This document shows positions 8,327 through 16,958 of a stretch of 64,000 bases of DNA, in pieces. Position numbers and translations under genes: made by a program. The notes under the pieces are model-generated. The model was given only the letters and a program-made list of their open reading frames with translations, did no database searches and was not told the origin of the DNA. The number at the start of each line of letters is the position of its first letter. The stretch's first letter is position 1. This stretch comes from JANXUR01 sp038229415 (lineage in GTDB: Bacteria; Acidobacteriota; Terriglobia; Terriglobales; Acidobacteriaceae), in the NCBI GenBank assembly GCA_038229415.1, contig JBBROM010000016.1, forward strand, positions 1-64,000. Reading direction: 5' to 3'.

Positions 8327-8467
8327 TTACTTCTGTTTTGGGTTGCTAACCGGAACGTGTTCTCGTTCCGTGGTTTTCGGATGAGTCAGTGCATATTTTT
8401 CAGGCACGAACTTTCCGGTGATCGCACTACGGTTCACTACCTTAGTTGGGATTGATTTCGCCACCAT
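8327..8467 (-). CDS. Tiny basic protein, 46 residues
   Basis: Translation from ATG 8467 gives a 46-residue product containing RSAITGKFVPEKYALTHPKT, then TEREHVPVSNPKQK. The RSA-TG-FV-x(3)-A-x(2)-HPKTT pattern is common in short orphan proteins widespread in bacteria, for which I know no function. AAAGGAC lies seven bases upstream of the ATG. The protein is highly basic and hydrophilic with no membrane segment. Confidence 0.7.
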   Translation of the reverse strand: MVAKSIPTKVVNRSAITGKFVPEKYALTHPKTTEREHVPVSNPKQK

Positions 8468-8756
8468 TCCACGTCCTTTCTACGAACGCAAGTTCCGCCC
8501 ATGGAGTTGTTCCCGCTAACACTCTTTTTTTGTTTGGTTTGGAGAGAAAAATCGACCAAAACAGGGTGCCGGGAGTTGGAGATTACGCCCATGCGGTTGG
8601 GGTTGTCAACATCAAACCACCGGATATTGTAGGAATAATGCGAAATTAACATGAGTGAGTCAGGCTAAAGCTTATCTCACATGAATTTGGTAGTCATTCC
8701 CTTAAGTCCGTGATATAATTTTCGCCCTTTCTTCTACTTGAGTTACACTTAGACCC
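8468..8756 (+). promoter_or_regulatory. Intergenic region with probable mfd promoter
   Basis: No gene is recognised here. An extended -10 element TGATATAAT (8711-8719) lies 38 bases before the mfd start, with TTGGTA about 21 bases upstream of it as a poor -35. The remaining sequence shows only short, unconvincing open frames on both strands. Confidence 0.55.
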
Positions 8757-11700
8757 ATGCACCAGCCTTTCGTCCGCGAGGTGTTTGCGGACGTGGAACG
8801 CCTTTCTTCTTTCCAGCGCGTAGTCTCCCTTTTGCGAAGCCGCACGGCCGGCACCGGGGAGGGTGCGGGGCGGATTGGTCTGTCTGGACTCACCCCAACT
8901 TCTAAAGCTCTGTTATGCGCGTTGCTGGTGAAAGCGGCGGCGCGGCCGTTGCTGTTGATCGTCGCGGATAATCGCGCGGCGGAAGCGCTGGTGCCGGTAC
9001 TGGAGTCGTTTGCCGAGCTCACTGGAGCGCTGCGACCCGACGAAATCGTAAGCCTGCCTGCGACGGATGTGCTTCCGTTCCAGAATCTTTCTCCGCATCC
9101 CGAAATTCAGGAAGAACGCGCCACGGCTTTGTGGAAGATTGCACTGGGCGCAGCGCGGCTGGTGGTAGCTCCGCTGGCGGCGGCGGTGATGCGCCTGCAA
9201 GAGCCGGAGTACTACGCGGAGTTGGCGTTTTTGCTGCGGCGTGGCGAGTCGGTGGACGTGGACGGGCTCCTGGCGCATTTGCGGAGTGTTGGGTATCAGG
9301 CGGCCGATGTGGTGGAGATGCCCGGCGAGTTTGCGCTGCGCGGCGGCATTCTCGACGTATTCCCTCCCGAGGCGGAGCGGCCGGTGCGTGCCGAGTTGTT
9401 TGGCGACGAAGTGGAATCGCTGCGACGGTTTGACGCGGCGACGCAACGCTCGCTTTCCGGTGCGGAAGTGTTGGACGAAGTGGTGCTGCTGCCGCTGACG
9501 GAAACTCCGGTGAAAGAGGAGTTGCTGGCGATGATCCATGCGCGGCTGAGTGGACAGCGCTTGGAAGGAGCCAGCGCGGAGGTGGTGGAGCAGGCGGTGC
9601 GTGCGGGTGGGGTTTCGGTGTTTCCGGGGTGGGAGTTTTTCGCTCCGGTAGCGGGCGCTCCGTGCTCGTTGCTGCAGTTGATGCCCGAAGCGGCGGTGCT
9701 GCTGGAAGAACCCTCGTTGCTTGCGTCGGAAGAAGATCGCTGGCGCGCGAAGGTGGAAGAAGCGCACGAGCGCAGCGGCATCGGAAATCTGGTGCGGCCG
9801 GAAGAGCTGTACTTTGCGACGGAAGAATTTTGGGCTGCGGTCGCGGCTCGTCCGGTGATTGCGCTGGAGCAACTTGGGATTGAGAGTGCTGCGGGCGAGC
9901 TGTTGCACATCACGTCGCAGCCTTCCACCAAGTTCCACGGATCGTTGCCCGCGATGGTGGAGGCAGTGAAGTCCGCAGCGGAAGAGGGCCAGCGGGTGCT
10001 GTTCGCCGCGGGCAGCATGGGCGAGATGGAGCGGCTGGCGGAAGTCTTCCGCGAGTACGGACTGTCGTACCACCTGGGCACGCGCGGCAAGCACGAGAGC
10101 GATGTGCTGGCGGAGTCGGCGCACCTGTTTGCCGCCGATGCGGGCGCGGCGGTTTTGGTGCGAGCTTATATTCCGTATGGCGTGGTGCTGCCGGAAGCGA
10201 AGCTCACGATTTTTGGCACGCGCGATCTGTTTGACGAGGCGGAGTCGTCGCTGCAGCCGAAGCGCGGCAAGCAGACGCGGTCGAAGACGTCGGCGTTTCT
10301 ATCCGACTTCCGCGATTTGGCGATGGGCGATTACGTGGTGCATGTGGAGCATGGCATTGCGCAATACCTGGGCTTGAAGGAGATTGCGCAAGCCGATGGC
10401 AGCGTGGGCGAATACATGGGGCTGGAGTTTGCGGAGGCAGCGAAGCTCTACGTTCCGCTGACGCGGCTGGATCTGGTGCAGAAGTATCGTTCGGGCGAGG
10501 GCACGGCCCCGTCGCTGAGCCGCCTGGGCACACAGCAGTGGGCCAAGACCAAGGCGCGGGTCAAGAAGGCGATCGCCGACATGACCGACGAGCTGCTCAA
10601 GCTTTATGCGCAGCGCAAGGTGGTGCAGGGGCACGCGTTCAAGGCGGATTCGCAGTTTGAGGCTGAATTCGCCGACGCGTTTGAGTTCAATCCGACGGAC
10701 GATCAGGTGCAGGCGTTTGCGGATATTGCGGTGGACATGGAGTCGCGGCTGCCGATGGATCGGCTGTTGTGCGGCGATGTGGGATTCGGCAAGACGGAAG
10801 TGGCGATGCGCGCTGCATTCAAAGCGGTGGACGACAGTAAGCAGGTGGCGGTGCTGGCTCCGACGACGATTCTTGCGTTCCAGCATTTTGAGACTTTCAA
10901 GCGGCGCTTTGCCGCGTTCCCGGTGACGGTGGAGATGATCAGCCGCTTCCGCACGCCGAAGCAGCAGAAAGAGATTGTAGAGCGCGTGGAAGCGGGCAAG
11001 GTGGACATTCTGATCGGCACACATCGCCTGCTCTCGAAGGATGTGAAGTTTCACGACGTTGGCTTGCTGGTGATTGACGAAGAGCAGCGCTTTGGCGTCC
11101 GCGCGAAAGAACGGCTGAAGCAGATCCGCAAGCAGGTGGACGTGCTGGCGATGTCGGCGACGCCGATTCCGCGCACGCTGCATATGTCGCTCGTCGGGTT
11201 GCGCGACATGAGCGTGATTGAAACGCCGCCGCGTGATCGCATGGCGATTCAGACAGTAGTCGCGGCGTGGGACGAGAAGCTGATTCGCAATGCGATTGAG
11301 CAGGAGATGGAGCGCGGCGGGCAGATTTATTTCGTCCACAATCGGGTGGAAAGTATTTACGAAGTGGCGGCGAAGTTGCAGGCGCTGGTGCCGCGCGCGC
11401 GCATTCTGGTGGGCCATGGGCAGATGGGCGAAAGCGAGCTGGAGAAAACGATGTTCCAGTTTGTGCGGCACGAGGCCGACATTCTCGTTGCGACAACGAT
11501 CATCGAAAACGGCCTCGATATTCCGTTGTGCAACACGATTCTGATCAATCGTGCGGACCGGCATGGGTTGAGTGAGTTGTATCAGTTGCGCGGACGGGTA
11601 GGGCGGTCGAATCGGCGGGCGTATGCGTATCTACTGATTCCGCCGGATGCGGAGTTGACGCCGATTGCGCGGCGCAGGTTGGCGGCGCTGAAGGAATTTT

Positions 11701-12308
11701 CCGATCTGGGTGCGGGCTTCAAGATTGCGGCGCTTGACCTTGAACTGCGCGGCGCGGGCAATCTGCTGGGCGGCGAGCAGAGCGGCAGTGTGGACGCCGT
11801 CGGCTTCGAGCTTTACACATCCATGCTGGAGCGTGCGGTGAAGGAGGTGAAGGGCGAGGCGATGGAGGATGAGGCCGAGGCCACGCTGAACCTCGGGCTG
11901 ACGATTCGCATTCCGCAGGATTACATCAAGGAAGAAAATCAGCGGTTGCGTATGTATAAGCGCATCGCCGGAGTGGAGAGCGTGCAGAGGCTTGCGGACG
12001 TGCGGGGCGAGTTGACGGATCGTTATGGCGAGCCTCCGGTGGCAGTGAAGCAGTTGCTCGAATATGCGTCACTGCGGCTGCTGTGTCGGCAGGTGGGCGT
12101 CACCGGCATCGAACGTAGGCGCGATACGGTGAGTGTGCGCTTCGCGCAGGACGCTAAGATTGATCCGGCGAAGCTGGCGCAGTTTGTGGCCAAGGAGCGC
12201 GGGGCGCAGTTCACTCCCGATGGCATGTTGAAGTTTGCGCTGAAGGTGGCGCAGCCGGAAGAGGTACTGGGGCGGCTGGAGGGATGGCTGAGGGGGCTGG
12301 CGGGGTAG
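8757..12308 (+). CDS. mfd: Transcription-repair coupling factor
   Basis: This 1183-residue ATP-dependent DNA translocase removes stalled RNA polymerase and recruits UvrA. The order is: an N-terminal UvrB-homology region; the RNA-polymerase-interacting (CarD-like) domain near residue 520 (GDYVVHVEHGIAQYLGL); the superfamily 2 helicase core with Walker A DVGFGKTE near residue 675 and Walker B VIDEEQRFGV near 774; the translocation (TRG) motif region with ATTIIENGLDIP and LYQLRGRVGRS; and the C-terminal TRCF domain. Length and motifs are complete. It stands alone behind its own promoter. Confidence 0.97.
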   Translation: MHQPFVREVFADVERLSSFQRVVSLLRSRTAGTGEGAGRIGLSGLTPTSKALLCALLVKAAARPLLLIVADNRAAEALVPVLESFAELTGALRPDEIVSLPATDVLPFQNLSPHPEIQEERATALWKIALGAARLVVAPLAAAVMRLQEPEYYAELAFLLRRGESVDVDGLLAHLRSVGYQAADVVEMPGEFALRGGILDVFPPEAERPVRAELFGDEVESLRRFDAATQRSLSGAEVLDEVVLLPLTETPVKEELLAMIHARLSGQRLEGASAEVVEQAVRAGGVSVFPGWEFFAPVAGAPCSLLQLMPEAAVLLEEPSLLASEEDRWRAKVEEAHERSGIGNLVRPEELYFATEEFWAAVAARPVIALEQLGIESAAGELLHITSQPSTKFHGSLPAMVEAVKSAAEEGQRVLFAAGSMGEMERLAEVFREYGLSYHLGTRGKHESDVLAESAHLFAADAGAAVLVRAYIPYGVVLPEAKLTIFGTRDLFDEAESSLQPKRGKQTRSKTSAFLSDFRDLAMGDYVVHVEHGIAQYLGLKEIAQADGSVGEYMGLEFAEAAKLYVPLTRLDLVQKYRSGEGTAPSLSRLGTQQWAKTKARVKKAIADMTDELLKLYAQRKVVQGHAFKADSQFEAEFADAFEFNPTDDQVQAFADIAVDMESRLPMDRLLCGDVGFGKTEVAMRAAFKAVDDSKQVAVLAPTTILAFQHFETFKRRFAAFPVTVEMISRFRTPKQQKEIVERVEAGKVDILIGTHRLLSKDVKFHDVGLLVIDEEQRFGVRAKERLKQIRKQVDVLAMSATPIPRTLHMSLVGLRDMSVIETPPRDRMAIQTVVAAWDEKLIRNAIEQEMERGGQIYFVHNRVESIYEVAAKLQALVPRARILVGHGQMGESELEKTMFQFVRHEADILVATTIIENGLDIPLCNTILINRADRHGLSELYQLRGRVGRSNRRAYAYLLIPPDAELTPIARRRLAALKEFSDLGAGFKIAALDLELRGAGNLLGGEQSGSVDAVGFELYTSMLERAVKEVKGEAMEDEAEATLNLGLTIRIPQDYIKEENQRLRMYKRIAGVESVQRLADVRGELTDRYGEPPVAVKQLLEYASLRLLCRQVGVTGIERRRDTVSVRFAQDAKIDPAKLAQFVAKERGAQFTPDGMLKFALKVAQPEEVLGRLEGWLRGLAG

Positions 12309-12331
12309 AATTGGTTTCGAGGCCCTGAGGC

Positions 12332-12565
12332 GTGGATTTTGTAATCTTGACGGAGATTCGCCTTGTTGAGACGATTGCACGAGGTGCTGGCATTCGCAAT
12401 GTCGCGAAGCTTCGCAGGAAATATGGCAAAGGCAACTGGCTAAAGCGCAAAGGCGTGGCAGAGGTTAGACTCGAGAACGGCGAACGCGGACTGGCGGAGA
12501 TTCACTGGCATGAGGCAAACGGCATCGGCAAAAGAGACTTCAAGATCAAGCACTTCCTCGACTAA
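12332..12565 (+). CDS. Small conserved-looking hypothetical protein
   Basis: 77 residues. The pattern LRRKYGKGNWLKRKGVAEV followed by HWHEANGIGKRDFKIKHFLD recurs, as far as I recall, in short proteins of unknown function in cyanobacteria and Acidobacteriota. It is basic, soluble and lacks a signal peptide. It begins 23 bases after mfd and overlaps or abuts the next small gene, so the two are likely a unit. Confidence 0.65.
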   Translation: MDFVILTEIRLVETIARGAGIRNVAKLRRKYGKGNWLKRKGVAEVRLENGERGLAEIHWHEANGIGKRDFKIKHFLD

Positions 12566-12818
12566 TCGGGCTGCGCTAAAAGTGGCACGACGCTCGCGGA
12601 ACGAGGACGCCTTCGCAGTGTGCTTGGACAACGCGGACTATCTCGCCTCCTTAGAGGCGGGAAAGATTTATCGCGTTCTGGTCGACGAGAAGGCCCAGGC
12701 ACGGGGCATGATTCGCATACTCGATGAATCCGGCGAGGATTACTTGTATTCGGAACGCCGCTTTATTCGTGTCGCGCTTTCGAAGCCCTTGAAGGCAGCT
12801 CTGACTTTAGCTGGGTAG
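12510..12818 (+). CDS. Small hypothetical protein, partner of the preceding gene
   Basis: The frame is open from ATG 12510, giving 102 residues, but a GTG at 12582 gives a better-looking 78-residue protein starting VARRSRNEDAFAVCLDN. The core AVCLDNADYLASLEAGKIYR, then VLVDEKAQARGMIRILDESGEDYLY, looks like a compact beta-barrel-type domain. With the ATG the gene overlaps its neighbour by 56 bases; with the GTG they are separated by 16. Function unknown. Confidence 0.65.
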   Translation: MRQTASAKETSRSSTSSTNRAALKVARRSRNEDAFAVCLDNADYLASLEAGKIYRVLVDEKAQARGMIRILDESGEDYLYSERRFIRVALSKPLKAALTLAG

Positions 12819-12845
12819 GAAGTGCCACAGTTAGAAGTGATCTAA

Positions 12846-13256
12846 ATGACGAAGCTCCGCTTCATTTCTCTAAACATCATCTTGGCGATGTTGACGGCAG
12901 CTAGCTCCTGTTCGCTGAGGGCCACACTAACAGTCGGAAAGAGCGGAGACTCCGCTACCGTGCATGTCGAAACCCTCGGCGAATATCCGACAACTATCCG
13001 GCGCATCATAATCAAGGACGCCTTTACTGGAATTGAAGTATTCGACCTTGTGGCGGAGAATGGAACCCCGCAGATTTATGACTTCCGTCTGTCAGTGGGG
13101 AACAACTCCACCAACATCGTTAATCCCGAGCATGGCTCATATCGCGTGGCTGTGCCTGCGGGCAAGAGCCAATTCTTCCTACAGCGAGGGGTGTTGTACG
13201 ACGTCAGTGTTTGGGGTGAAAACTCTCGCCCGCGGGATGTGGAGTTCAGGTTTTGA
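12846..13256 (+). CDS. Hypothetical exported protein or lipoprotein
   Basis: 136 residues. An N-terminal hydrophobic stretch (ISLNIILAMLTAASSCS) forms a signal sequence. The AASSC could be a weak lipobox with Cys22 or so as the lipidation site. The mature part is predicted all-beta and has no family signature I recognise. It lies 27 bases after the previous small gene on the same strand. Confidence 0.55.
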   Translation: MTKLRFISLNIILAMLTAASSCSLRATLTVGKSGDSATVHVETLGEYPTTIRRIIIKDAFTGIEVFDLVAENGTPQIYDFRLSVGNNSTNIVNPEHGSYRVAVPAGKSQFFLQRGVLYDVSVWGENSRPRDVEFRF

Positions 13257-13397
13257 CCGATAAGGCTTTTTCTTCTTTCTTTCACGTCTGCGTAGCAAAA
13301 TCATAGAGCGGCATTTTTTTGTTCTAATTTTTCAGGCTGATTTTTTCAGTTCGATCGCGATTCTTATTTATCGCTCGGCGCATTCCAAAGGACTCCT

Positions 13398-14315
13398 ATG
13401 GCAACTACTCCAGCTTCACAGAATTCTTCGCAGCAAAAGATGCGGGTACGCAAGGCGGTATTTCCGGCGGCGGGACTCGGCACACGCTTTCTGCCCGCCA
13501 CCAAGGCGATGCCGAAGGAAATGCTTCCCATTGTTGACAAGCCCATCATTCAATACGGCGTCGAAGAGGCGCTGGCTGCGGGCTGCGACCAGATCATCAT
13601 CATCACCGGGCGCGGCAAGAGCGCGATTGAAGATCACTTTGACGTGAGCTACGAGCTGGAAAAAATGCTCGAAGAGCGCGGCAAGACGGACCTGCTGAAC
13701 ACGGTCCGCAGCATCTCAGACATGATCCACGTGGCCTACGTGCGGCAGAAGGAAGCGCTCGGGCTGGGACACGCCGTGCTGATGGCGAAGGAACTCGTCG
13801 GCAACGAGCCGTTTGCCGTGATGCTGGCCGATGACGTGATTGATGCCGAAAGGCCCTGCCTGAAGCAGATGATTGACGTTTTCAACGAGACCCAGAGTTC
13901 GGTGATCGCCACCCAGGTGGTGGACGGGCCGGGAATCTCGTCCTATGGTGTGATTGATGCGGCGCCCGTGGAGGACAAGTTCGCGGGCCGCTTGTTCGAC
14001 ATCCGCAATATGGTGGAGAAGCCGAAGTTTGCGGACGCGCCATCGAACAAGGCAATCATCGGGCGCTACATTTTAACGCCTGCGATCTTTGAAGAACTCG
14101 AACGGACTCCAACTGGTTCAGGCGGCGAACTGCAACTTACCGACGGTATGCGTCTGCTGCTGCAACGGGAAAAGATCTACGGCTACGTGTTTGAAGGCAA
14201 GCGTCATGATGCCGGTGACAAGCTCGGATTCTTGAAGGCGACAGTGGAGTATGCGCTAAAGCGGAAGGATCTTGGCGGGCCGTTTCGTGAGTGGCTGAAG
14301 GGGCTGGAGCTGTAG
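13398..14315 (+). CDS. galU: UTP-glucose-1-phosphate uridylyltransferase
   Basis: 305 residues. The enzyme makes UDP-glucose from UTP and glucose-1-phosphate for cell-envelope and polysaccharide synthesis. Diagnostic are KAVFPAAGLGTRFLPATKAM (nucleotide-binding loop), PKEMLPIVDKPIIQYGVEEA, the EALGLGHAV segment, and FEGKRHDAGDKLGFL near the C-terminus. The start has AAAGGA (13388-13393) just upstream. The first 14 residues are polar and could be an extension; ATG 13440 is an alternative start. Confidence 0.95.
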   Translation: MATTPASQNSSQQKMRVRKAVFPAAGLGTRFLPATKAMPKEMLPIVDKPIIQYGVEEALAAGCDQIIIITGRGKSAIEDHFDVSYELEKMLEERGKTDLLNTVRSISDMIHVAYVRQKEALGLGHAVLMAKELVGNEPFAVMLADDVIDAERPCLKQMIDVFNETQSSVIATQVVDGPGISSYGVIDAAPVEDKFAGRLFDIRNMVEKPKFADAPSNKAIIGRYILTPAIFEELERTPTGSGGELQLTDGMRLLLQREKIYGYVFEGKRHDAGDKLGFLKATVEYALKRKDLGGPFREWLKGLEL

Positions 14316-14349
14316 AGGCGGTTAGCCGAGGACACGCACGAGGCTCACG

Positions 14350-14829
14350 ATGTTCTGCTGCAATTGCGGTGCGAAGAATTTACCAGATGCCCAGTCCTGT
14401 TACAGCTGCGGACGCATCTTGCCTAAAGAAGTCCCCATCGAACGACCGCGAAATGAGCCTGACGATCCCGAGCGGAGGTTGCTAGCAGAAAAAGTATTCT
14501 CCATCGACCAAAAGCTGAACGATTGCCACGGCTGTAGATCTGCTGCCCCGGTGTTCGCTATGGACTTCGGTATGTCGAAAATTGAACGAAAATACGATTG
14601 GCCCGTTACAGTTGCCTCAATCGGCATTTCCGCTTTAACCCTACCGCTCGGGCTACCTGGGGGTGTTAGTTGGAGCTATGACCAGGAATCCCGGACTATC
14701 CGCTGTTGTCTTGCACTTTGCCAACAGTGCGCACCGCGCTGGTCCCTCCGAATGCATCCTTGGTATGCTTCAGCTTATGCACTTGGCTTCACAGAAACCA
14801 CGTGGGGACCATTTCGCACACCGACATAG
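14350..14829 (+). CDS. Zinc-ribbon hypothetical protein
   Basis: 159 residues. The N-terminus MFCCNCGAKNLPDAQSCYSC is a typical zinc-ribbon (CxxC...CxxCG) of the kind found in regulatory or membrane proteins. A short hydrophobic segment (VTVASIGISALTLPLGLPGG) and a second cysteine-containing region (CCLALCQQC) follow. No catalytic domain is recognised. The ribosome binding site is weak, and the gene follows galU by 34 bases. Confidence 0.6.
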   Translation: MFCCNCGAKNLPDAQSCYSCGRILPKEVPIERPRNEPDDPERRLLAEKVFSIDQKLNDCHGCRSAAPVFAMDFGMSKIERKYDWPVTVASIGISALTLPLGLPGGVSWSYDQESRTIRCCLALCQQCAPRWSLRMHPWYASAYALGFTETTWGPFRTPT

Positions 14830-14832
14830 GAT

Positions 14833-14854
14833 CTCTCAGCCGGTGGGCTGAGAG
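14833..14854. terminator. Hairpin between convergent genes
   Basis: CTCTCAGCC pairs with GGCTGAGAG around a four-base loop, exactly in the 27-bp gap between the convergent zinc-ribbon and DinB-family genes. It may end transcription from both sides, although no T-tract is present. Confidence 0.5.
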
Positions 14855-14856
14855 CC

Positions 14857-15381
14857 CTACTCCATCGCGCTGGTAAACAAAAAGTCGTGCATCCACGTCT
14901 TCCCGTCTTCTTTGGGGATGTTGGTATCGAAGCCAGCGGCGCGGAGGATCGGCGGCACCTGCGCCCAGTGACGCATGCTGTGGGTGAGCGCGTGGAACAG
15001 GACTTTGGTGCGCGTGAATCTGAACTCGCCTTCGCCAGAGAATCGGCTCTGCCAGGTGAGGCGTGCGCCCATGATTTCCGGCGTGGCGCTGGCGATGAAC
15101 TGGCGGAACATGAGGCTGGCGGATTCGCTCAGGGCAAACAGATCTTCCACCTTAGGCTCGGTAGGCGGGTTCAGCGGCGGGATGGGCTGATCGAGCAGGC
15201 GGCAGCCGTACAACTTCTCCACCCAGCAGAGGTGGTGGAGAAGGCCTCCCAAGGTGGTTTCGCGGGCGATGTCGCACTTGGCGGCGAGCGCTTCGGGATG
15301 CGCGAGAAACCATTCTTTCCAGCGCACGGTTTCTTCTTCGTTGTAGGCGAGCAGCGATTCGAGGTTCAGGGTAGCGGGCAT
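14857..15381 (-). CDS. DinB/YfiT-family four-helix protein
   Basis: 174 residues from the ATG at 15381 (MPATLNLESLL); the longer open frame upstream runs through an intergenic repeat and is not used. The metal-binding histidine pattern of the DinB fold is visible: LLHHLCWVEKLYG and HALTHSMRHWAQVPPILR. Such proteins include thiol-dependent transferases and metal-dependent hydrolases, so no reaction can be assigned. Confidence 0.8.
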   Translation of the reverse strand: MPATLNLESLLAYNEEETVRWKEWFLAHPEALAAKCDIARETTLGGLLHHLCWVEKLYGCRLLDQPIPPLNPPTEPKVEDLFALSESASLMFRQFIASATPEIMGARLTWQSRFSGEGEFRFTRTKVLFHALTHSMRHWAQVPPILRAAGFDTNIPKEDGKTWMHDFLFTSAME

Positions 15382-15404
15382 ACATTTTTCCTTCGTGGCG
15401 AATT

Positions 15405-15700
15405 TTGCCGCCGTTGTGCCGTCCCTGCCGGGACTCAATTCTAATTGCAGCCTACCCACCGCTTACGCGGTGGGCTAAAGACAATTTCGCCGCTCCGCGG
15501 CTGGGTATGCAGTTCTTCGCTTTGTGCAGAATGATACCTGCCGTTGTGCCGTCCCTGCCGGGACTCACTCTTGATTGGCGACCTACCCGGCACTTACGTG
15601 CTGGGCTTTCGCCTTTCGTCCCCTTCGGGGACTCTGCCGGTTTCGTGGCGCGGTAGGGGTTCTTCGCTTCGCTCAGAATGACGGGCATTGAGAGCTGGCG
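15405..15700. repeat. Intergenic region with two copies of a dispersed repeat
   Basis: Two copies of GCCGTTGTGCCGTCCCTGCC-GGGACTCA begin at 15410 and 15542. Each is followed by a short inverted repeat: CCCACCGC-TTAC-GCGGTGGG in the first, and CCCGGCACTTACGTGCTGGG in the second. A related copy lies at 18,290-18,400. No coding frame is supported here. The elements look like small, non-coding palindromic repeats. Confidence 0.65.
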
Positions 15701-15705
15701 TCACT

Positions 15706-16203
15706 CTACAGCGCGGCTTTCAGCTTGGCCGATTTTTCTTCCACGCCCCGGGCCAGCTTTGCCTTGTGCTCGTCGAGTTTGGTGGCGAGGCCAGCGTCGC
15801 TCAGCGCCAGCATTTGCACCGCTAGAATGGCGGCGTTGGTGGCCCCCCATTTGCCGACGGCGACGGTGGCGACGGGAATCCCCGGCGGCATTTGGACGGT
15901 GGCGAGCAGCGCGTCCATGCCATTGAGCGAGGTGGCAGAGATGGGCACGCCGATCACGGGTAGCGTGGTGTGCGCGGCGATGACGCCCGCCAGATGCGCG
16001 GCGCCTCCGGCGGCGGCGATGATCACCTTGACGCCCCGCGAAACGGCGGTGCGGGCGAATTCAGCGGTGCGGTCGGGTGAGCGGTGGGCGGAAGAAACGT
16101 CAATGTCATAAGCGACACCGAAGCTCTTCAGCGTCGAGGCACATTCCTGCATAATGTCGAGGTCCGAGTCCGAACCCATTACGATAGCGACGAGTGGAGT
16201 CAT
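15706..16203 (-). CDS. purE: N5-carboxyaminoimidazole ribonucleotide mutase
   Basis: 165 residues, normal for class I PurE. It moves the carboxyl of N5-CAIR to give CAIR in de novo purine synthesis. The motifs IVMGSDSDLDIM near the N-terminus, VSSAHRSPDR and AAAGGAAHLAGVIAAHTTLP are the phosphate and active-site loops. No purK lies in the window. Two short genes separate it from purD on the same strand, so an operon is plausible. Confidence 0.96.
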   Translation of the reverse strand: MTPLVAIVMGSDSDLDIMQECASTLKSFGVAYDIDVSSAHRSPDRTAEFARTAVSRGVKVIIAAAGGAAHLAGVIAAHTTLPVIGVPISATSLNGMDALLATVQMPPGIPVATVAVGKWGATNAAILAVQMLALSDAGLATKLDEHKAKLARGVEEKSAKLKAAL

Positions 16204-16227
16204 AGGGATATTTTCAGGTTTTGGGTT

Positions 16228-16539
16228 TCAAGTTTCAAGTTGTGGTTGTTGAACTGGAGCCATGCACGCCCCGCAAAGCTTGGCGCGGGGGCTTCGCAGC
16301 GGCTTGCCACACACACTGCATGGAGGGCCGTAAAGTGACAATTGGTGATGCCAGACTGCGTTAGGATTTGTCTCTTTGAAGCCGGTCAGCCGTTCATACT
16401 CCGCCAGAAATGGGTCCCAGTTGTGTTTGGTTATCTTTGTCTTAAGCAAGAATGGGGACTTCGCCGTCACCAAGGAGAACTCCTCATCGGTGAGCATCGG
16501 TGCTTCTACCTTGCATCGCCAGCACCAAAGCATCTTCAT
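16228..16539 (-). CDS. Small zinc-finger-like hypothetical protein
   Basis: 103 residues from the ATG at 16539 (MKMLWCWRCK). Two cysteine pairs (WCWRC at the N-terminus; PPCSVCGKPLR and KLCGACMAP at the C-terminus) suggest a zinc-binding fold around a helical centre. I know similar short proteins of unknown function. It lies between the purE and purD transcripts in the same orientation. Confidence 0.6.
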   Translation of the reverse strand: MKMLWCWRCKVEAPMLTDEEFSLVTAKSPFLLKTKITKHNWDPFLAEYERLTGFKETNPNAVWHHQLSLYGPPCSVCGKPLRSPRAKLCGACMAPVQQPQLET

Positions 16540-16549
16540 AGGATCGATA

Positions 16550-16888
16550 CTACTCGGCAGCCTCACCGATGATTTCGTATTCGCTTTTTTTGCGGCCGGC
16601 GGAGAGAAGCATCTTGCCGATCACGCCGTGTTTGCCGTTCTTACGCTCGACGCGGAACTGCACGTCCTGGCCGACTCGTAGGCTGGCGCGGTCGCTATGG
16701 TTGTGCGGCGTCACCTTATAGGTGGTCGCCTGCGACTTGATCCAGTAGACCTCGCGATTCTTCGAGATGTGCTTGCTCTGGGCATAGGTTTCGTTCTCGA
16801 CGCGGGTGATCTTGCCGGTTTCGGCGAAGGCTGCGCAAGATAGCAGCAGGAGTATGGATATAAACAGCACATTTCTTGCTGTCGTCAT
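16550..16888 (-). CDS. Small exported protein
   Basis: About 112 residues from the ATG at 16888 (MTTARNVLFISILLLLSCAAF), which gives a clean signal peptide ending at FAE. Upstream in-frame starts at 16936 and 16921 would add only a non-hydrophobic extension. The mature part, about 90 residues, is basic and probably beta-rich (ETYAQSKHISKNREVYWIKS, then VGQDVQFRVERKNGK). Family unknown. Confidence 0.6.
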   Translation of the reverse strand: MTTARNVLFISILLLLSCAAFAETGKITRVENETYAQSKHISKNREVYWIKSQATTYKVTPHNHSDRASLRVGQDVQFRVERKNGKHGVIGKMLLSAGRKKSEYEIIGEAAE

Positions 16889-16958
16889 TTTTGTTCCGGT
16901 CGTGAAAGTCAAAGAAGTCATACAGTAGTGCCTCATTTCGTCTTCTGATGGCCTCAGC

